Assembly: GCA_001724265.1 (NCBI GenBank)
Contig: MEDY01000305.1
Span: 1 to 37,594 of the forward strand
From: Rhizaria sp. SCN 62-66
Lineage: Eukaryota > Rhizaria, unplaced
DNA length: 37,594 nucleotides
Reading direction: 5' to 3'
The notes below the pieces were generated by a model that ran no database searches, had not been told where the DNA came from, and worked only from the letters and a program-made list of their open reading frames with translations. The translations under genes were made by a program, and so were the position numbers. Below, in pieces: positions 28,148 to 37,589 of the stretch (the stretch's first letter is position 1; the number at the start of each line of letters is the position of its first letter).

Positions 28148-29074
28148 GCGCGCGCCTCACTGGTGCGTGTCGGATGCCAAGGGTGTTGCGGTGCTAGCTG
28201 CAATGTCGGAGCAACGATGGCAACTGATGCTTGCGCGCGACCAACTGTACCCAGAAAAGGAGGTCGCTGAGATGGAGTTGGAGCTGGAAAGGCTCAGAAA
28301 AGAACCTTTAAGATAAAAAAAAAACGCGAGAAATAAAGAGATCATGGTGAGCACAGTCTGAAACCTGGGATGGATTTTGATATAAAGTTGAGCAATGTGG
28401 ATCTTGGGGACTGACGAACGACGTCGGTCTTCCTTTAAGCGCGCAACACAAAACATCGTCAACCCATGGCAAAATATCGTCTCTATAAGTGATATAATCA
28501 AAGTTAAAAGAAAAAATCAAGCAATTAAATGCAAGTGAACCTGTCTTGGCACTATCGGCGGTCATGGAACCGAGAATTACCCTGTGAAAGGCACTGGTCG
28601 AAGTAGCGCACGTCGTCTGAGGCTTCCCTCGACCTTGCGACCAGCACCACAAACACACTTTTCGAGAGTATGCCCACATAGTTGCAAGAAAATAAGCAAT
28701 ACATACCGAACAGTCTCAATATGACGTACGTTTTTGTCGGTTAATATGACGTGCTATAATTGCATCTTAAGGGTTATATTGTGTATTCTAGCTGCCCTCC
28801 TGGACCTCGTCCGTGCAGCAGCACTGCAGCGGCTGGCTCCAGTCCAGGCCCTGGCCCCGCGTCGCGGACCTAGTTAGCATGGCTTCCCCCGCGCCTATAT
28901 AGCAGCGTGGGAAAGCGTTCGTGGTTAAAATCATCATCATCGCAGCTCAGAACTCCGACGAGCGAACAATACAGCGCAAAAATCTCTCTTTGTTCGACGT
29001 TCTCGAAAGCGTTCAACTGCGCTGACGCTCGTCTCTGCGGTGAGCGCGCGCATCGCGCACCGGCGGCGCGGCGC
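28148..29074. other. Spacer between paralogue 2 and NHP2
   Basis: About 930 bp. Immediately upstream of paralogue 2 (28,148-28,310) the minus strand is pyrimidine-rich, as expected for a leader in this genome. The rest is mixed sequence without a convincing ORF; the last part is NHP2 3' UTR. A short plus-strand ORF (28146-28316) is best explained as the reverse of that leader. Confidence 0.45.
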
Positions 29075-29506
29075 TCAGTACTCGATCTGGAGCTCGCCGA
29101 CGGCCTGGGAAACCTTGTCGTAAGCCTCCATCCAGTCGGCGCCCTTCTTGGGGAGCACGAGCACGCACGAGGTGGGGCGCTTAGTGGAGCTGGCGGCGCC
29201 AAGCTCCTCCTTGGCGGGGACGTAGATGTACGGGATGTTGTTGTCCTCGCACAGTACGGGCAGGTGCGAGATGACGTCGATGGGCGTCACGTTGCCGGCG
29301 ATGACCATGACGCCCTTCTCCTTGCGGCGCAGCGCCTTGAGCACCTCCTTGACGCCGCGGCGCACCGACTTGGCCTTGGCCGCCTTGCGCACCAGCTTCA
29401 GCGTGCGGCCAGTCAGCTTCTCGTTCGCCAGCGGCTGTGCGATCGGCGAGAGCGCTGCGTAGACGACCTCGGTCTCGGTGGTGGACTGCTGCTCGGTGTC
29501 AGACAT
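29075..29506 (-). CDS. NHP2: H/ACA snoRNP protein NHP2 (L7Ae family)
   Basis: 143 residues starting MSDTEQQSTTETEVVY. The L7Ae/L30e fold signature is clear: SPIAQPLANEKLTGRTLKLV, KSVRRGVKEVLKALRRKEKG, VMVIAGNVTPIDVISHLPVL, CEDNNIPYIYVPAKEELG and the RPTSCVLV strand. NPIAQPLA, CED-N-IPY and the RRGVKEV block fit NHP2 better than ribosomal L8 or SNU13, and length agrees with the family (about 150). NHP2 binds H/ACA guide RNAs in the nucleolus for rRNA pseudouridylation and is part of telomerase in some lineages. TTGCTTGCAG sits directly before the ATG, and a GTAAGC at 29626 may open a 120-nt intron. The frame is also open upstream, so a longer N-terminus cannot be excluded. Confidence 0.92.
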   Translation of the reverse strand: MSDTEQQSTTETEVVYAALSPIAQPLANEKLTGRTLKLVRKAAKAKSVRRGVKEVLKALRRKEKGVMVIAGNVTPIDVISHLPVLCEDNNIPYIYVPAKEELGAASSTKRPTSCVLVLPKKGADWMEAYDKVSQAVGELQIEY

Positions 29507-29978
29507 CTGCAAGCAAGGCGGGGCGTGGGACAGAGTGCAACAGTGCAAAGTGAGCGGGGAGGGAGAGAGTGGAATAGCACGGCGTGAGGGTCTGATTACA
29601 TGTAAAAATAGAATTAGAGAGCTTACAATGTGGAAGTGTCGGGATTGGCTGTTAAAATGCATTCTGACGGATTTTAGGACGTCTTCTAGGCCTGTTTTGC
29701 CGCTCGGACCGCAGTCAGTCCGGCCCACCAAAGTTAAGCCGTCGGATGTCGGACCCATCGATGCCAGTGATTCAATCCGACCACAAGCGCGCAAAATGTG
29801 TATCAACACATGCTTCTCGCTGAAACTGCGACATATATAAGCAAGTCTTAAATATAGCATGTATTGTTGAATAAAAAATCCACGAATGGCCTTCATAGCC
29901 GTCACACTAGATAAAATAGCGAGATATATCCTCGCAAAGAACATACACCGAGAGTAACTAACGGGGCCAGTGGCTCGC
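29507..29978. promoter_or_regulatory. NHP2 leader/promoter and EMC3 3' UTR
   Basis: Minus-strand reading shows a probable 5' UTR intron (29626-29507) and, further upstream, a TTATATA at about 29,834-29,840 that could be a TATA-like element. Short stems (GTCGGAT...ATCCGAC) occur near 29,740-29,780. No RNA gene could be assigned. Confidence 0.35.
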
Positions 29979-31151
29979 TCAAGCAGCCTTCTTGCCGCCT
30001 GCCGCGGCAGCCGCAGGCGGCTTTAGGCCGAGGATGCGGAACTGCGCGTCCCTGATTGCGCTCCAGTCGTGCTGGAGAATCTCGACCTCGTTCTTCTCGG
30101 CCTTGTAAGTGGCCGTGTGGTCCGGCGCGCCGCCCAGCGCGCCCGCGGCCGCCGCGCCGCCGCCGGCCATCTGCTGCACGAACTGGTCCTCACCGCCCGT
30201 GTTAGCATCGGTGCCCAGCAGCAGCGCGTAGACGCCGCGCAGCCCGAACATGTTGAGGAAGTACCACGACAGCGAGGACACGTAGCTGGCGTCGAGGTTG
30301 CGGATCGCGATACCGCGCTGCAGCATGCCCTTGAAGCGGTCCGAGAGCGGGAACGGCAGCTTCACCAGCACGAACCCGGCGAAGAAGTACGACACCCAGC
30401 CCATGAGCAGCATGTTGGGCACAATCATAAGCAGGTTCTGCTTCATGCCGTCCATCATCGCCATCGGGTCCATGGGCCCCGCGCCGCCGCCGTCCGCGCC
30501 GTCGTCGCCGTCGCCGCCGGCCGCCTGCGCGCCGGGCGCCGTAAGCAGCGCCAACGCAACGGGGTCGTCGGCGTCCTCGGCGGCCTCGGCCTCGGCTGCC
30601 GCGGCCGCGACATCGAGCGCCGTGTGCGCGAGGTACGCGCGCCGCGCGAGGAAGCCCGAAGGCGGCAGCAGCGCGTGGTTCGCGCGCAGGCGGTGCGAGC
30701 GCCGCAGCAGCTGCGTGTGCTTCAGCTGCGGCAGCTGCACCACCGGGTCAGACTGCAGTGCCAGCGTCGCGTAGTGGCGGAACACGCCCTGTAAAACCCT
30801 GTGAGGGGGATCCATCAAGCGAGCGAGCGAGCAAAGACGAAGTCGGGTGATGATAATTGAAGTCAAGGGAGAGAGCAAAATGAAGCGAAACAGAATGGAA
30901 TTAGATTTTATCGTGTAAAAAGCAGTGTTTCATAAGACAATGTAAATTTACGCCGAGGTAGCTTTGTTTTTGAGCTGTCGATGCGAGAAAAGTTGTGTGC
31001 TGAACTTCGGGGTCGACTTTGTGTGTGGTATGTTGTGCTGTCTAGTCCGAAGTGCAGAGGAAGTGTGGGAGAGTATGACGTACATGACGACAAAGATTGG
31101 AAGCAGAACCCAGTCGCGGATGCGCGGGTCAAGCTTGATGAGATTATCCAT
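29979..31151 (-). CDS. EMC3: ER membrane protein complex subunit 3 (EMC3), two exons
   Basis: Exons 31151-31084 and 30798-29979 (285-nt intron, AT|GTACGT...CACAG, phase 2) give 295 residues. The join reads PIFVVM-VLQGVFRHYATLALQSD, matching the first transmembrane segment and RHY...LQSD motif of EMC3. Other family marks are LLRRSHRLRANHALLPPSGF, MKQNLLMIVPNMLLMGWV, GFVLVKLPFPLSDRFKGMLQ, NLDASYVSSLSWYFLNMFGL and RGVYALLLG. EMC3 belongs to the Oxa1/YidC/Get1 superfamily and forms the membrane-insertion groove of the ER complex. An Ala/Asp/Gly-rich loop (AEAEAAEDADDP and after) before MDPMAMMDGM is longer than in animals and explains the length excess over about 260. The C-terminus ends in Ala-rich sequence and KKAA. 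A second AG nearer the exon (ACAG at 30790) would break the frame and was rejected. Confidence 0.93.
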
Positions 31152-31569
31152 CTCCCTAACGTGGCCAGAGAATAGGGCGGAGAACGAGAGTGAATACAGG
31201 ATAAAGAAGTCAGAAAACGATTATATGTGAGGAAGGCCAAATCGACAATGTGCACAAATCAAGAATAGGTGTAATATCACAACAGCATATCAAATTCATT
31301 TTGCAAAGATATAGATCTATTAACGGATTCTGTGGCGTGATCGATAACTTTTCCAAACTTGCTCGTCATCGCACTCTCGCCACCCCCAACCAGCGACCAC
31401 AGCAGCACAGCAAGTCACGCGTGTCAAGTGCACACAACCATCAGTGTCGAGTACTGGATATTTGTATTTTTAGCTATAACTAGGATATATCATAAAGACT
31501 AAATATATCAATTTAAATAACCTGCGTGATCACTTGAAGGCAGCTGTACCTGTGAGATATCCGCCGCTT
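31152..31569. other. Spacer between EMC3 and TULIP-like gene
   Basis: 418 bp, AT-rich. It must contain the EMC3 promoter and the 3' UTR of the upstream gene. No ORF or element recognised. Confidence 0.5.
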
Positions 31570-33099
31570 TCATCGTAATCCGATAAGCGAATCAAGACTC
31601 ACCCCCTTCCCAACAGCGTTATCTGCGGCCTTGGTAACTGCCTTCTGCACCGTACGGCGGATCTTGGTGTGGAACCACTTGGCCAGTAGATTATACAACC
31701 ACGACAGCCACGATCGCCCCACCCTGACCTTGACTTTGCGCACCGTCACCTCCAGTCGCTTGAGCTCCACGCCCTGCGGCAAGTACTGGGTGTACGATGA
31801 CCCGCGGCCCGCGCCAGCCGCGTCGCCGCCCGAGCCCCCCAGAGCGGCCGCGGTGACGAGAGACGCCGCCGTCGCGCCCCCCCGCACGCCGGTGAGGATC
31901 GGCGCCATAGACCGCGCCCTGCCCGCTGCAGCGCCAGCAATAGCGCCAGCGTTCGCTCGTAAAAACTCAAGCGCCGATCCTGAGCCGCGCTCAGATACAT
32001 CAGCGTGTGTCAGTCGCAGTGCCGGCGCCGGTGGGCGTAGAGAGGGGCGTGAGCGCGCGAAGCTGGCGTTCACGCTTGAGAGAGTGACCGTGAGTCGCAC
32101 CCAGCCTGAGCCGCGTGGGATCCACGGAAACCAGCGGAACGCGTAGGACCAGTCGCACTGCGCCGTGACGACTGTATTCAACAGAGAAAGAATGATTTCG
32201 TTGCCGACGTTTAATCTGGGCAGTCGGGGCAACGAAAACTCGAGTGGCACTCCAGCATCAGTGTCACCGTCTGCGACTATCTCTCGAGTGACGCGAGCAT
32301 TTGTATCCGTGTCACCAAGTGTCGCTGTCTCTGACACAGTCGTCACCGCTGATAACTCTGTTGACATTGCTGCAGGTGTGCCGCGGGGTAGCGCTGCTGC
32401 AATGCGACGACGTGTTGACGGAGGCAAGTTGACCCCGCCTATGTTGGTCGTCACATTGCCCCAGATGATGTCGGTCGCAGGGTCGAACACTAAGTTCGAT
32501 AGCTTGTAGCGAAAGCCGTGCGAGGTGCCATTGAGAATTATATTTGAGCGTGGGCGTGTGGTGCTACTTTTGCGGGCTGTAGAGCCTCTGGTCGGGGGGT
32601 CTGTTAGTGTTGCACTCAATACGATCCCACCTTCATCAAAGTCACCTTGCGGATTGGTTGATTCGGAGCCAAAGTCTGGAACGATTGGTTGACCGTCACT
32701 GGCATTTGTTCCCAATCGTGATGAAGGCTCAGACGGGGATAGCATAGAGTTTAGTGGCGAGTTCGCATATTGTGTCTCCGTTGCCGAATTTGCTGTGACA
32801 GGGACTGAGTGACTGTGATCACTGTGACGCTCGTCAGTGTTTCTCATCGTGAACATCTCTGCAACGCGTAATACTTCAGAGGAGGCGATGGAAGCAAGGC
32901 TCACAAAAGATTTGACAAACTCTGTGTCGCGCACGTTCCTTTGTTGCTCGTGCTGCCGTGCGCGTGCCTGCGTTGGATGGATTGATTGTGTGGCCGTGAC
33001 ATATAAAGGGAAACCGTTGCTATACAGAGCGGCGAAAGCCCAAACCGCGAGGGCAATAACAATCGGAGGCACTGAAAGCCACCGCCAAGGAGGCTTCAT
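31570..33099 (-). CDS. Membrane-anchored TULIP/BPI-like lipid-binding domain protein
   Basis: From the ATG at 33099, 509 residues beginning MKPPWRWLSVPPIVIALAVW. Residues about 8-30 form one hydrophobic segment (signal anchor or uncleaved signal). A Ser/Thr-rich linker to about 190 follows. From residue 194 the sequence has HGFRYKLSNLVFDP, then LEFSLPRLPRLN, EIILSLLNTVVTAQCDWSYAF, GWVRLTVTLSSVNASF and LKRLEVTVRKVKVRVG. It ends with SWLSWLYNLLAKWFHTKIRR and a basic helix. The order and the WLYNL-K-I block resemble the N-terminal barrel of BPI/LBP proteins, which bind lipids in a hydrophobic tunnel. The usual second barrel is absent. A GTGAGT at 31606-31601 could splice a different 13-codon tail, but donors in neighbours are GTAC. 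Codon bias is weaker than next door. Confidence 0.6.
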   Translation of the reverse strand: MKPPWRWLSVPPIVIALAVWAFAALYSNGFPLYVTATQSIHPTQARARQHEQQRNVRDTEFVKSFVSLASIASSEVLRVAEMFTMRNTDERHSDHSHSVPVTANSATETQYANSPLNSMLSPSEPSSRLGTNASDGQPIVPDFGSESTNPQGDFDEGGIVLSATLTDPPTRGSTARKSSTTRPRSNIILNGTSHGFRYKLSNLVFDPATDIIWGNVTTNIGGVNLPPSTRRRIAAALPRGTPAAMSTELSAVTTVSETATLGDTDTNARVTREIVADGDTDAGVPLEFSLPRLPRLNVGNEIILSLLNTVVTAQCDWSYAFRWFPWIPRGSGWVRLTVTLSSVNASFARSRPSLRPPAPALRLTHADVSERGSGSALEFLRANAGAIAGAAAGRARSMAPILTGVRGGATAASLVTAAALGGSGGDAAGAGRGSSYTQYLPQGVELKRLEVTVRKVKVRVGRSWLSWLYNLLAKWFHTKIRRTVQKAVTKAADNAVGKGVSLDSLIGLR

Positions 33100-33791
33100 T
33101 GTGATTACGAAGCGTGCTTGTTTTTGAGAATCAACACCGCCTGCCTGCCGGTGCAATATGAAGTTCCGGTATGTTGTTGTGACTTGAAGTTACTAACAAC
33201 GACTCAAAAATGCAACATAAGAAAAACAAATGAATAAAATGCAAACAAGATCATGTATACGGTGTGTTTTTGTTGTCATCCTCTTTAGAAATGTGTAGTT
33301 TGTGACGGTAAAATATTTTAGAGAGTGTGGGACTGTGTGCGCTGGCAAGCTGCTTCCCAGTCATACTCACAGTCACTCTTCTTTACGCGAATGATTTAAG
33401 CGATATAATCAACGGAATTGGATGCCGTCTTAAATATAAAGATCACTGTATTTGTGAATTGATGTTGTGATAAAGATAATAGGTATAGCTAGAGTGTTTG
33501 CTCTTACTGTGCAGTTTTTCTTCTTGTTTTGATTACGATGGACTTCGCTGAGCCAACATAACATCAATGAGAAATAATAGAATACAATAAATTAAACGCA
33601 CGTACGGTATGGCCGTGCTAAAAACAATTGGTTATGCAACACGGATGTGTCACACTTTAACAATCAAAGGTAACGAAGCTTTCAACGTGAGACTTTTGAA
33701 TGGTGAGCCGCTGGAACAACTCCTCACATGCAAAGTGTCATGGTCATCAAAAACAAATCGTACTCATTTCATACTGTTGCCCTTTAACGTC
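33100..33791. other. Spacer upstream of TULIP-like gene
   Basis: 692 bp, AT-rich, with the TULIP-like promoter and the 3' UTR of the right-edge gene. No gene or named element seen. Confidence 0.5.
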
Positions 33792-36700
33792 TTAGAAGAG
33801 CATCTTGCGGATGCGGTCCAAGAGCCCGCCCATGCCGTCGTCTTCGCGGAGCACGCGCTCGCGCTCTTTGCGCTCCTCTACCTGCTCGGGCCGCTTGGCC
33901 GCGGCGCGCCAGCTGAAGGCCTCGACGCCCGCCGCGGGGGTCGGCAGCGGGCGGTCGAGCCCCTTGGCGGCCTGCACCTTGGCCTCGGCCGCGTGCAGGT
34001 TCGCCTGCGCCAGCGCTAGCGCGGCGCCCGCGGCGCCGGCCTGCGCGCGCGCGGCCTCGACGCCGTCCTGCGTGGCCGCCGCGGCGAGGGGCTTGCGGCC
34101 GAGGCCGCGGCCGCCGCCCGAGGCGCGCCCGAGCGCAGCGGTGTAGGCGCTGTTGGCGGCCTTAGCGGCGCGGTCGGCGCGCTCGAGCGCGATGAGCGCG
34201 TTCTCAGCCTCCTCCTCGGCGCGCGCGACGGCCGCAGCCTTGGCGGCGGCACGCATCGCGCGGTGGGCCTGGCGCGCGCGCGAGACGTCGGCGAGCGCGG
34301 CCGAGCCGTCCTCGGCGACAGGCACGGCGGCCACGGCGGCGGTGAGCGCGTCCATCACGCCCAGCAGGCGCTCGCGGTCGGGGCGCACCAGGAACACGAA
34401 GAGGTGCTCGCGCGCGCGCGCCGCGGCGGGGCCGTCGGTGGGCACGACGCGCCCAGCGCCGGGGGCCGGGCGCGGCGCGAAGGGGTCGCCGGGCAGCACA
34501 ATGACGTCCTCCGCGGCAAAGCCGGGCTTGGAGGCGCTGCTGTCGCCGCTGTTGAGCAGACGGAGGATTGCGCGTTGCAGGCGCGCGGCGCGGACGCCGC
34601 CGTCTTCGCGCAGCGGCGACAGCCCCTTGGGCGGCGCGTTGGGCGCGCCCGCGGCGGGGATCGGCGTGTCCTGCGGCGACGGCACGACGGCGACGAGCGT
34701 GCACGCGCTAGCGCGCAGGCGTTGCCAGTCGTCGGGGCCCTGCGCGGCCGTGGCGAGCGCCGCCACGACCGACGGGCCCGCCTGCATAGCCTCGCCGTAG
34801 AGCTCCGTGTCGGCGGCCAGATCGTCAGAGTCGGTGGCGCACTGCGCCAGAGGCGCGGGCGCCTCGGTGCCGCAGACGCAGACGCACGCGCAGGGGCACT
34901 GGCAGCCGTCCTGTGCGAAGCGGCCGTGAAGTCCCGTGGCGTGGGTGTCAGCGTCGCCGCCGTCCGCGGGTGCGCTCGACGCGGCGGGGGCGGCGCGCGA
35001 GGAGCCGCCCGCGGCAGACGACGCCGACGCCGGGGGCGCGCCCAGTGCGGCGGCCGCGGAGCCCGTGGCCTGCGCGGCCGCAGCCGACAGCGCGGGGTTG
35101 CTGCGGTCAAGCCCCAGCGCGCGCGCGCCCTGCATCATCGAGTTCCACCGGTCGCCCTCTGCGCCGCCACCGAAGGTGGGCGCGGCGGGGCGCAGCGGCG
35201 GCGGGCGCGCCCACAGGCGGCGGCGCAGCATCGCGGCCGCACAGGGCGGCAGCAGCCCGCGAGCACGGACCGCGGCGAGCCCGTCCGGCTTGGACAGCAG
35301 CTGCGACGCGGCGCGCGAGGTGAGCGGCTGCATCGTGGGCGCGCGCAGCACGGGTGCGCGGGCCAGCGAGTCGAACACGTGCTTGCTGTCGGTCGCGGCA
35401 TGGCTGTTGTTGCTGGCGCTGGCGTTTCTAGCGGCGGTAGCCGCGGGGCACGCGCCCGCGCTGTGCGTGTGTGTGACGGCGAGCGCGACGGCGTAGGTGG
35501 CGGCGGCGACGAGGCGCGTGCCGCGGAGCGCGGGCGGTGCGATCGCCAGCTCGGGCTCGGCCACGGGCTGTGACGCCACGATGCCCGAGTTCGCCGTCGC
35601 GCGGCCCAGTGCAAGGGTGGAGTCCGCGCTTGCGCTATTGTCGCTGCTGACGTCAACAGAGCGAAGCGACGTGAGACGGAGCGTGACGGTGCCGGTCCAT
35701 TCGAGCGCGCGCGCGGAGCCCGCGGCCGCGCAGCCGGCGCCGGGGCGCGGCGCGGGCGGGTGCAGCGTGTAGAGCTCGGTGAGCTCCAACACGTCGGCCT
35801 CGTCGGGGAACAGCAGCGACAACAGCGCTTCCGCGGCGTCCGCGTCAGCGCTCTTGTCCTCGCTGGCGCTGCTGGGGAGCAGACGGGCCGCGAGCGCGGT
35901 CGCCAGCGCGGGCAAAGCGGTCTTCTCACTCTCGCAGTGAGCGCCGAGGAGGGCGGCGAGCGCGGCGGCGGCGTCGTCGCGGCGCACGCGGCCCCATGAG
36001 GCGAGCTCCACGTCCGCGGGCTGACACGTGCACGGCGCGCCCAGCATCGCGGCCGTGGCCGAGTTGAGCAGCGACGACAGCGACGCCATCGACGACGGGC
36101 CCGCGGCGGCCGAGGCCGCGGACACAGGCGCCGCCGGCAGCGTCGGGGCGTGGATGCCCGTGGCCGCGAGGGGCAGCCCGGTAAGCGAGGGCGCGGAGAG
36201 GACCGCGCCGGTGCGGGTGAGCGTGAAGCGGGGGCCGCGACGAGCAGCAACAGCAGAAGCAGCAGCAGGGACAGAATCGGTCTCCTTGGCATCAGTCTCA
36301 GCGTCAGCAACGGTGGGCTTGGCGTCAGTCTCAACAGCGGTAGCGGGCTTGGCCTCGTCGGCCGGGTAGACAGCGTTCCCGAGCCAGGCGCCGAGGACGG
36401 CAGACGCGGCGCGCTCGGACGACTCCGCAGCGACCTCAGCGGCAGCCTCGGCAGCGGCATCGGCCTCAGCCTTGGCGTCAGCCTCGGCCTTGGCCTGGGC
36501 AGCAGCCTCGTCGACCTCCGCGGGCTCGATCTTCCTCTCCTCACTACCGTCATTAGCAGGCTTCTTGAGCTGCTTCTTGGCGACTCTCGCGGTGAAGGGG
36601 CGGATCGTGGTGACCGTGGGCAGCAACGTGATCGCGGTCGCGGTGGCGTCCCAGCGCTCGTGCGCCAGGCGCGCGGCAGACACCACGGCCGCGGCGGCCG

Positions 36701-37589
36701 ACACGGCGCCCGGCGCCGCGGCGGGCACGCGATACGGCCCGCGGATCGGCGGTGGCAGCGCGGCGGCGGCCGAGAGCGTGAGCGGATGCGCGCCGCCGGT
36801 GGGCTGCGCGATGACGGCCGTGAAGGGGCACAGTGCGAGCGTGGCGCGGTCGGTCGCAGTCAGGCGCGTGCGCGCGCAGCGGCGGATGAGCAGCTGCTTC
36901 GCCTGTTCCTCGTCGATCGCGGGGCTGGTGGACGCGGCGTCATCGGCCTTGTCGGCCTTGTCGGCCTTGTCGGCGGCAGTAGCGATGGCGGTGATCGCGG
37001 ACTCTTCGCTCTCGCTAGCGTCACTAGCGTCGTCGCTCTTGGAGGCAGCCTTGCTCTTGGTCTCAGCCTCGGCGTCGGCCTTGGCCTTAGAGAGCGCGAC
37101 CGCGGTTGCGACGGCGGCGGCGTACTCGGCCTTGACGGCTGCGGCCTCGGCGTGCGAGGCCAGGTGCACGAAGCGCGGCGCGAAGAGCGCCCACGTGGAC
37201 TCGAGCACGGCCCGCGCAGTGGCGGGGGACACGCCGCCCGCGCTCGCGAGCGCCACTGCGGCCTCGGGGGTCGCCACGGTGGCGGCGGCGCTGTCAGCAA
37301 CGCTGGCGGCGTTGCTGTTGTTGTTGTTGGCGCTGCCGGGAGTGGTCGCGTCGGTGCTGGCGATGTTGCTGAGCAGCATGTCAACCGCGCTGCGCACCAC
37401 GTGCGCCGACACGCGCACGCCCGCGCTAGCGGCGGACGCGCTGTCGCCGACGGGGATGAGCGAGGCAGCGTGCGCGGCGACAGCGCGCGCGGCGCGGCCC
37501 GCGGCGGCGGCGGGCAGCGCGGCGGTCGCGGCAGCGGGGACGGCGGCCAGCGCGGCAGCCGCGGCGGCGCGGCGGCGCAGCACGCGCAT
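33792..37589 (-). CDS. Large Ala-rich protein of unknown function (start may lie beyond the window)
   Basis: Open from the ATG at 37589 to the stop at 33792: 1265 residues, no intron seen. The frame is also open through the last bases of the window, so this ATG may be internal. The beginning (MRVLRRRAAAAAALAAVPAA) is basic and Ala-rich, like an organelle presequence. Non-repetitive islands include LESTWALFAPRFVHLASHAE, AKQLLIRRCARTRLT followed by DRATLALCPFTAVIAQPTGG, ELTELYTLHPPAPRP, and LFVFLVRPDRERLLGVMDAL. Between them are Lys/Asp/Ala repeats (ADKADKADK) and a run of six alternating cysteines (C896 to C906). The C-terminal 200 residues look helical (EEEAENALIALERADRAAKA) and end GMGGLLDRIRKMLF. 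I recognise no domain. The islands suggest an ordered core inside low-complexity sequence. Confidence 0.7.
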   Translation of the reverse strand: MRVLRRRAAAAAALAAVPAAATAALPAAAAGRAARAVAAHAASLIPVGDSASAASAGVRVSAHVVRSAVDMLLSNIASTDATTPGSANNNNSNAASVADSAAATVATPEAAVALASAGGVSPATARAVLESTWALFAPRFVHLASHAEAAAVKAEYAAAVATAVALSKAKADAEAETKSKAASKSDDASDASESEESAITAIATAADKADKADKADDAASTSPAIDEEQAKQLLIRRCARTRLTATDRATLALCPFTAVIAQPTGGAHPLTLSAAAALPPPIRGPYRVPAAAPGAVSAAAAVVSAARLAHERWDATATAITLLPTVTTIRPFTARVAKKQLKKPANDGSEERKIEPAEVDEAAAQAKAEADAKAEADAAAEAAAEVAAESSERAASAVLGAWLGNAVYPADEAKPATAVETDAKPTVADAETDAKETDSVPAAASAVAARRGPRFTLTRTGAVLSAPSLTGLPLAATGIHAPTLPAAPVSAASAAAGPSSMASLSSLLNSATAAMLGAPCTCQPADVELASWGRVRRDDAAAALAALLGAHCESEKTALPALATALAARLLPSSASEDKSADADAAEALLSLLFPDEADVLELTELYTLHPPAPRPGAGCAAAGSARALEWTGTVTLRLTSLRSVDVSSDNSASADSTLALGRATANSGIVASQPVAEPELAIAPPALRGTRLVAAATYAVALAVTHTHSAGACPAATAARNASASNNSHAATDSKHVFDSLARAPVLRAPTMQPLTSRAASQLLSKPDGLAAVRARGLLPPCAAAMLRRRLWARPPPLRPAAPTFGGGAEGDRWNSMMQGARALGLDRSNPALSAAAAQATGSAAAALGAPPASASSAAGGSSRAAPAASSAPADGGDADTHATGLHGRFAQDGCQCPCACVCVCGTEAPAPLAQCATDSDDLAADTELYGEAMQAGPSVVAALATAAQGPDDWQRLRASACTLVAVVPSPQDTPIPAAGAPNAPPKGLSPLREDGGVRAARLQRAILRLLNSGDSSASKPGFAAEDVIVLPGDPFAPRPAPGAGRVVPTDGPAAARAREHLFVFLVRPDRERLLGVMDALTAAVAAVPVAEDGSAALADVSRARQAHRAMRAAAKAAAVARAEEEAENALIALERADRAAKAANSAYTAALGRASGGGRGLGRKPLAAAATQDGVEAARAQAGAAGAALALAQANLHAAEAKVQAAKGLDRPLPTPAAGVEAFSWRAAAKRPEQVEERKERERVLREDDGMGGLLDRIRKMLF

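Noticed and set aside
28146-28316. 56-codon plus-strand ORF with a helix-like end (ELELERLRKE)
   Set aside because: It is the reverse of the pyrimidine-rich leader expected upstream of paralogue 2, and CT-rich sequence read backwards gives Glu/Lys/Arg codons. The two start codons overlap at a CATG.
29640-29850. Possible H/ACA-like RNA in the leader of NHP2
   Set aside because: Two short stems and an ACA were seen on the minus strand, but there is no proper H box and the stems are only five to seven pairs.
31554-31606. 53-nt intron (GTGAGT...CACAG) near the end of the TULIP-like gene
   Set aside because: Shorter than any mapped intron and with a donor unlike the others. The unspliced frame ends naturally after five to eight more codons. 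Not excluded without RNA data.
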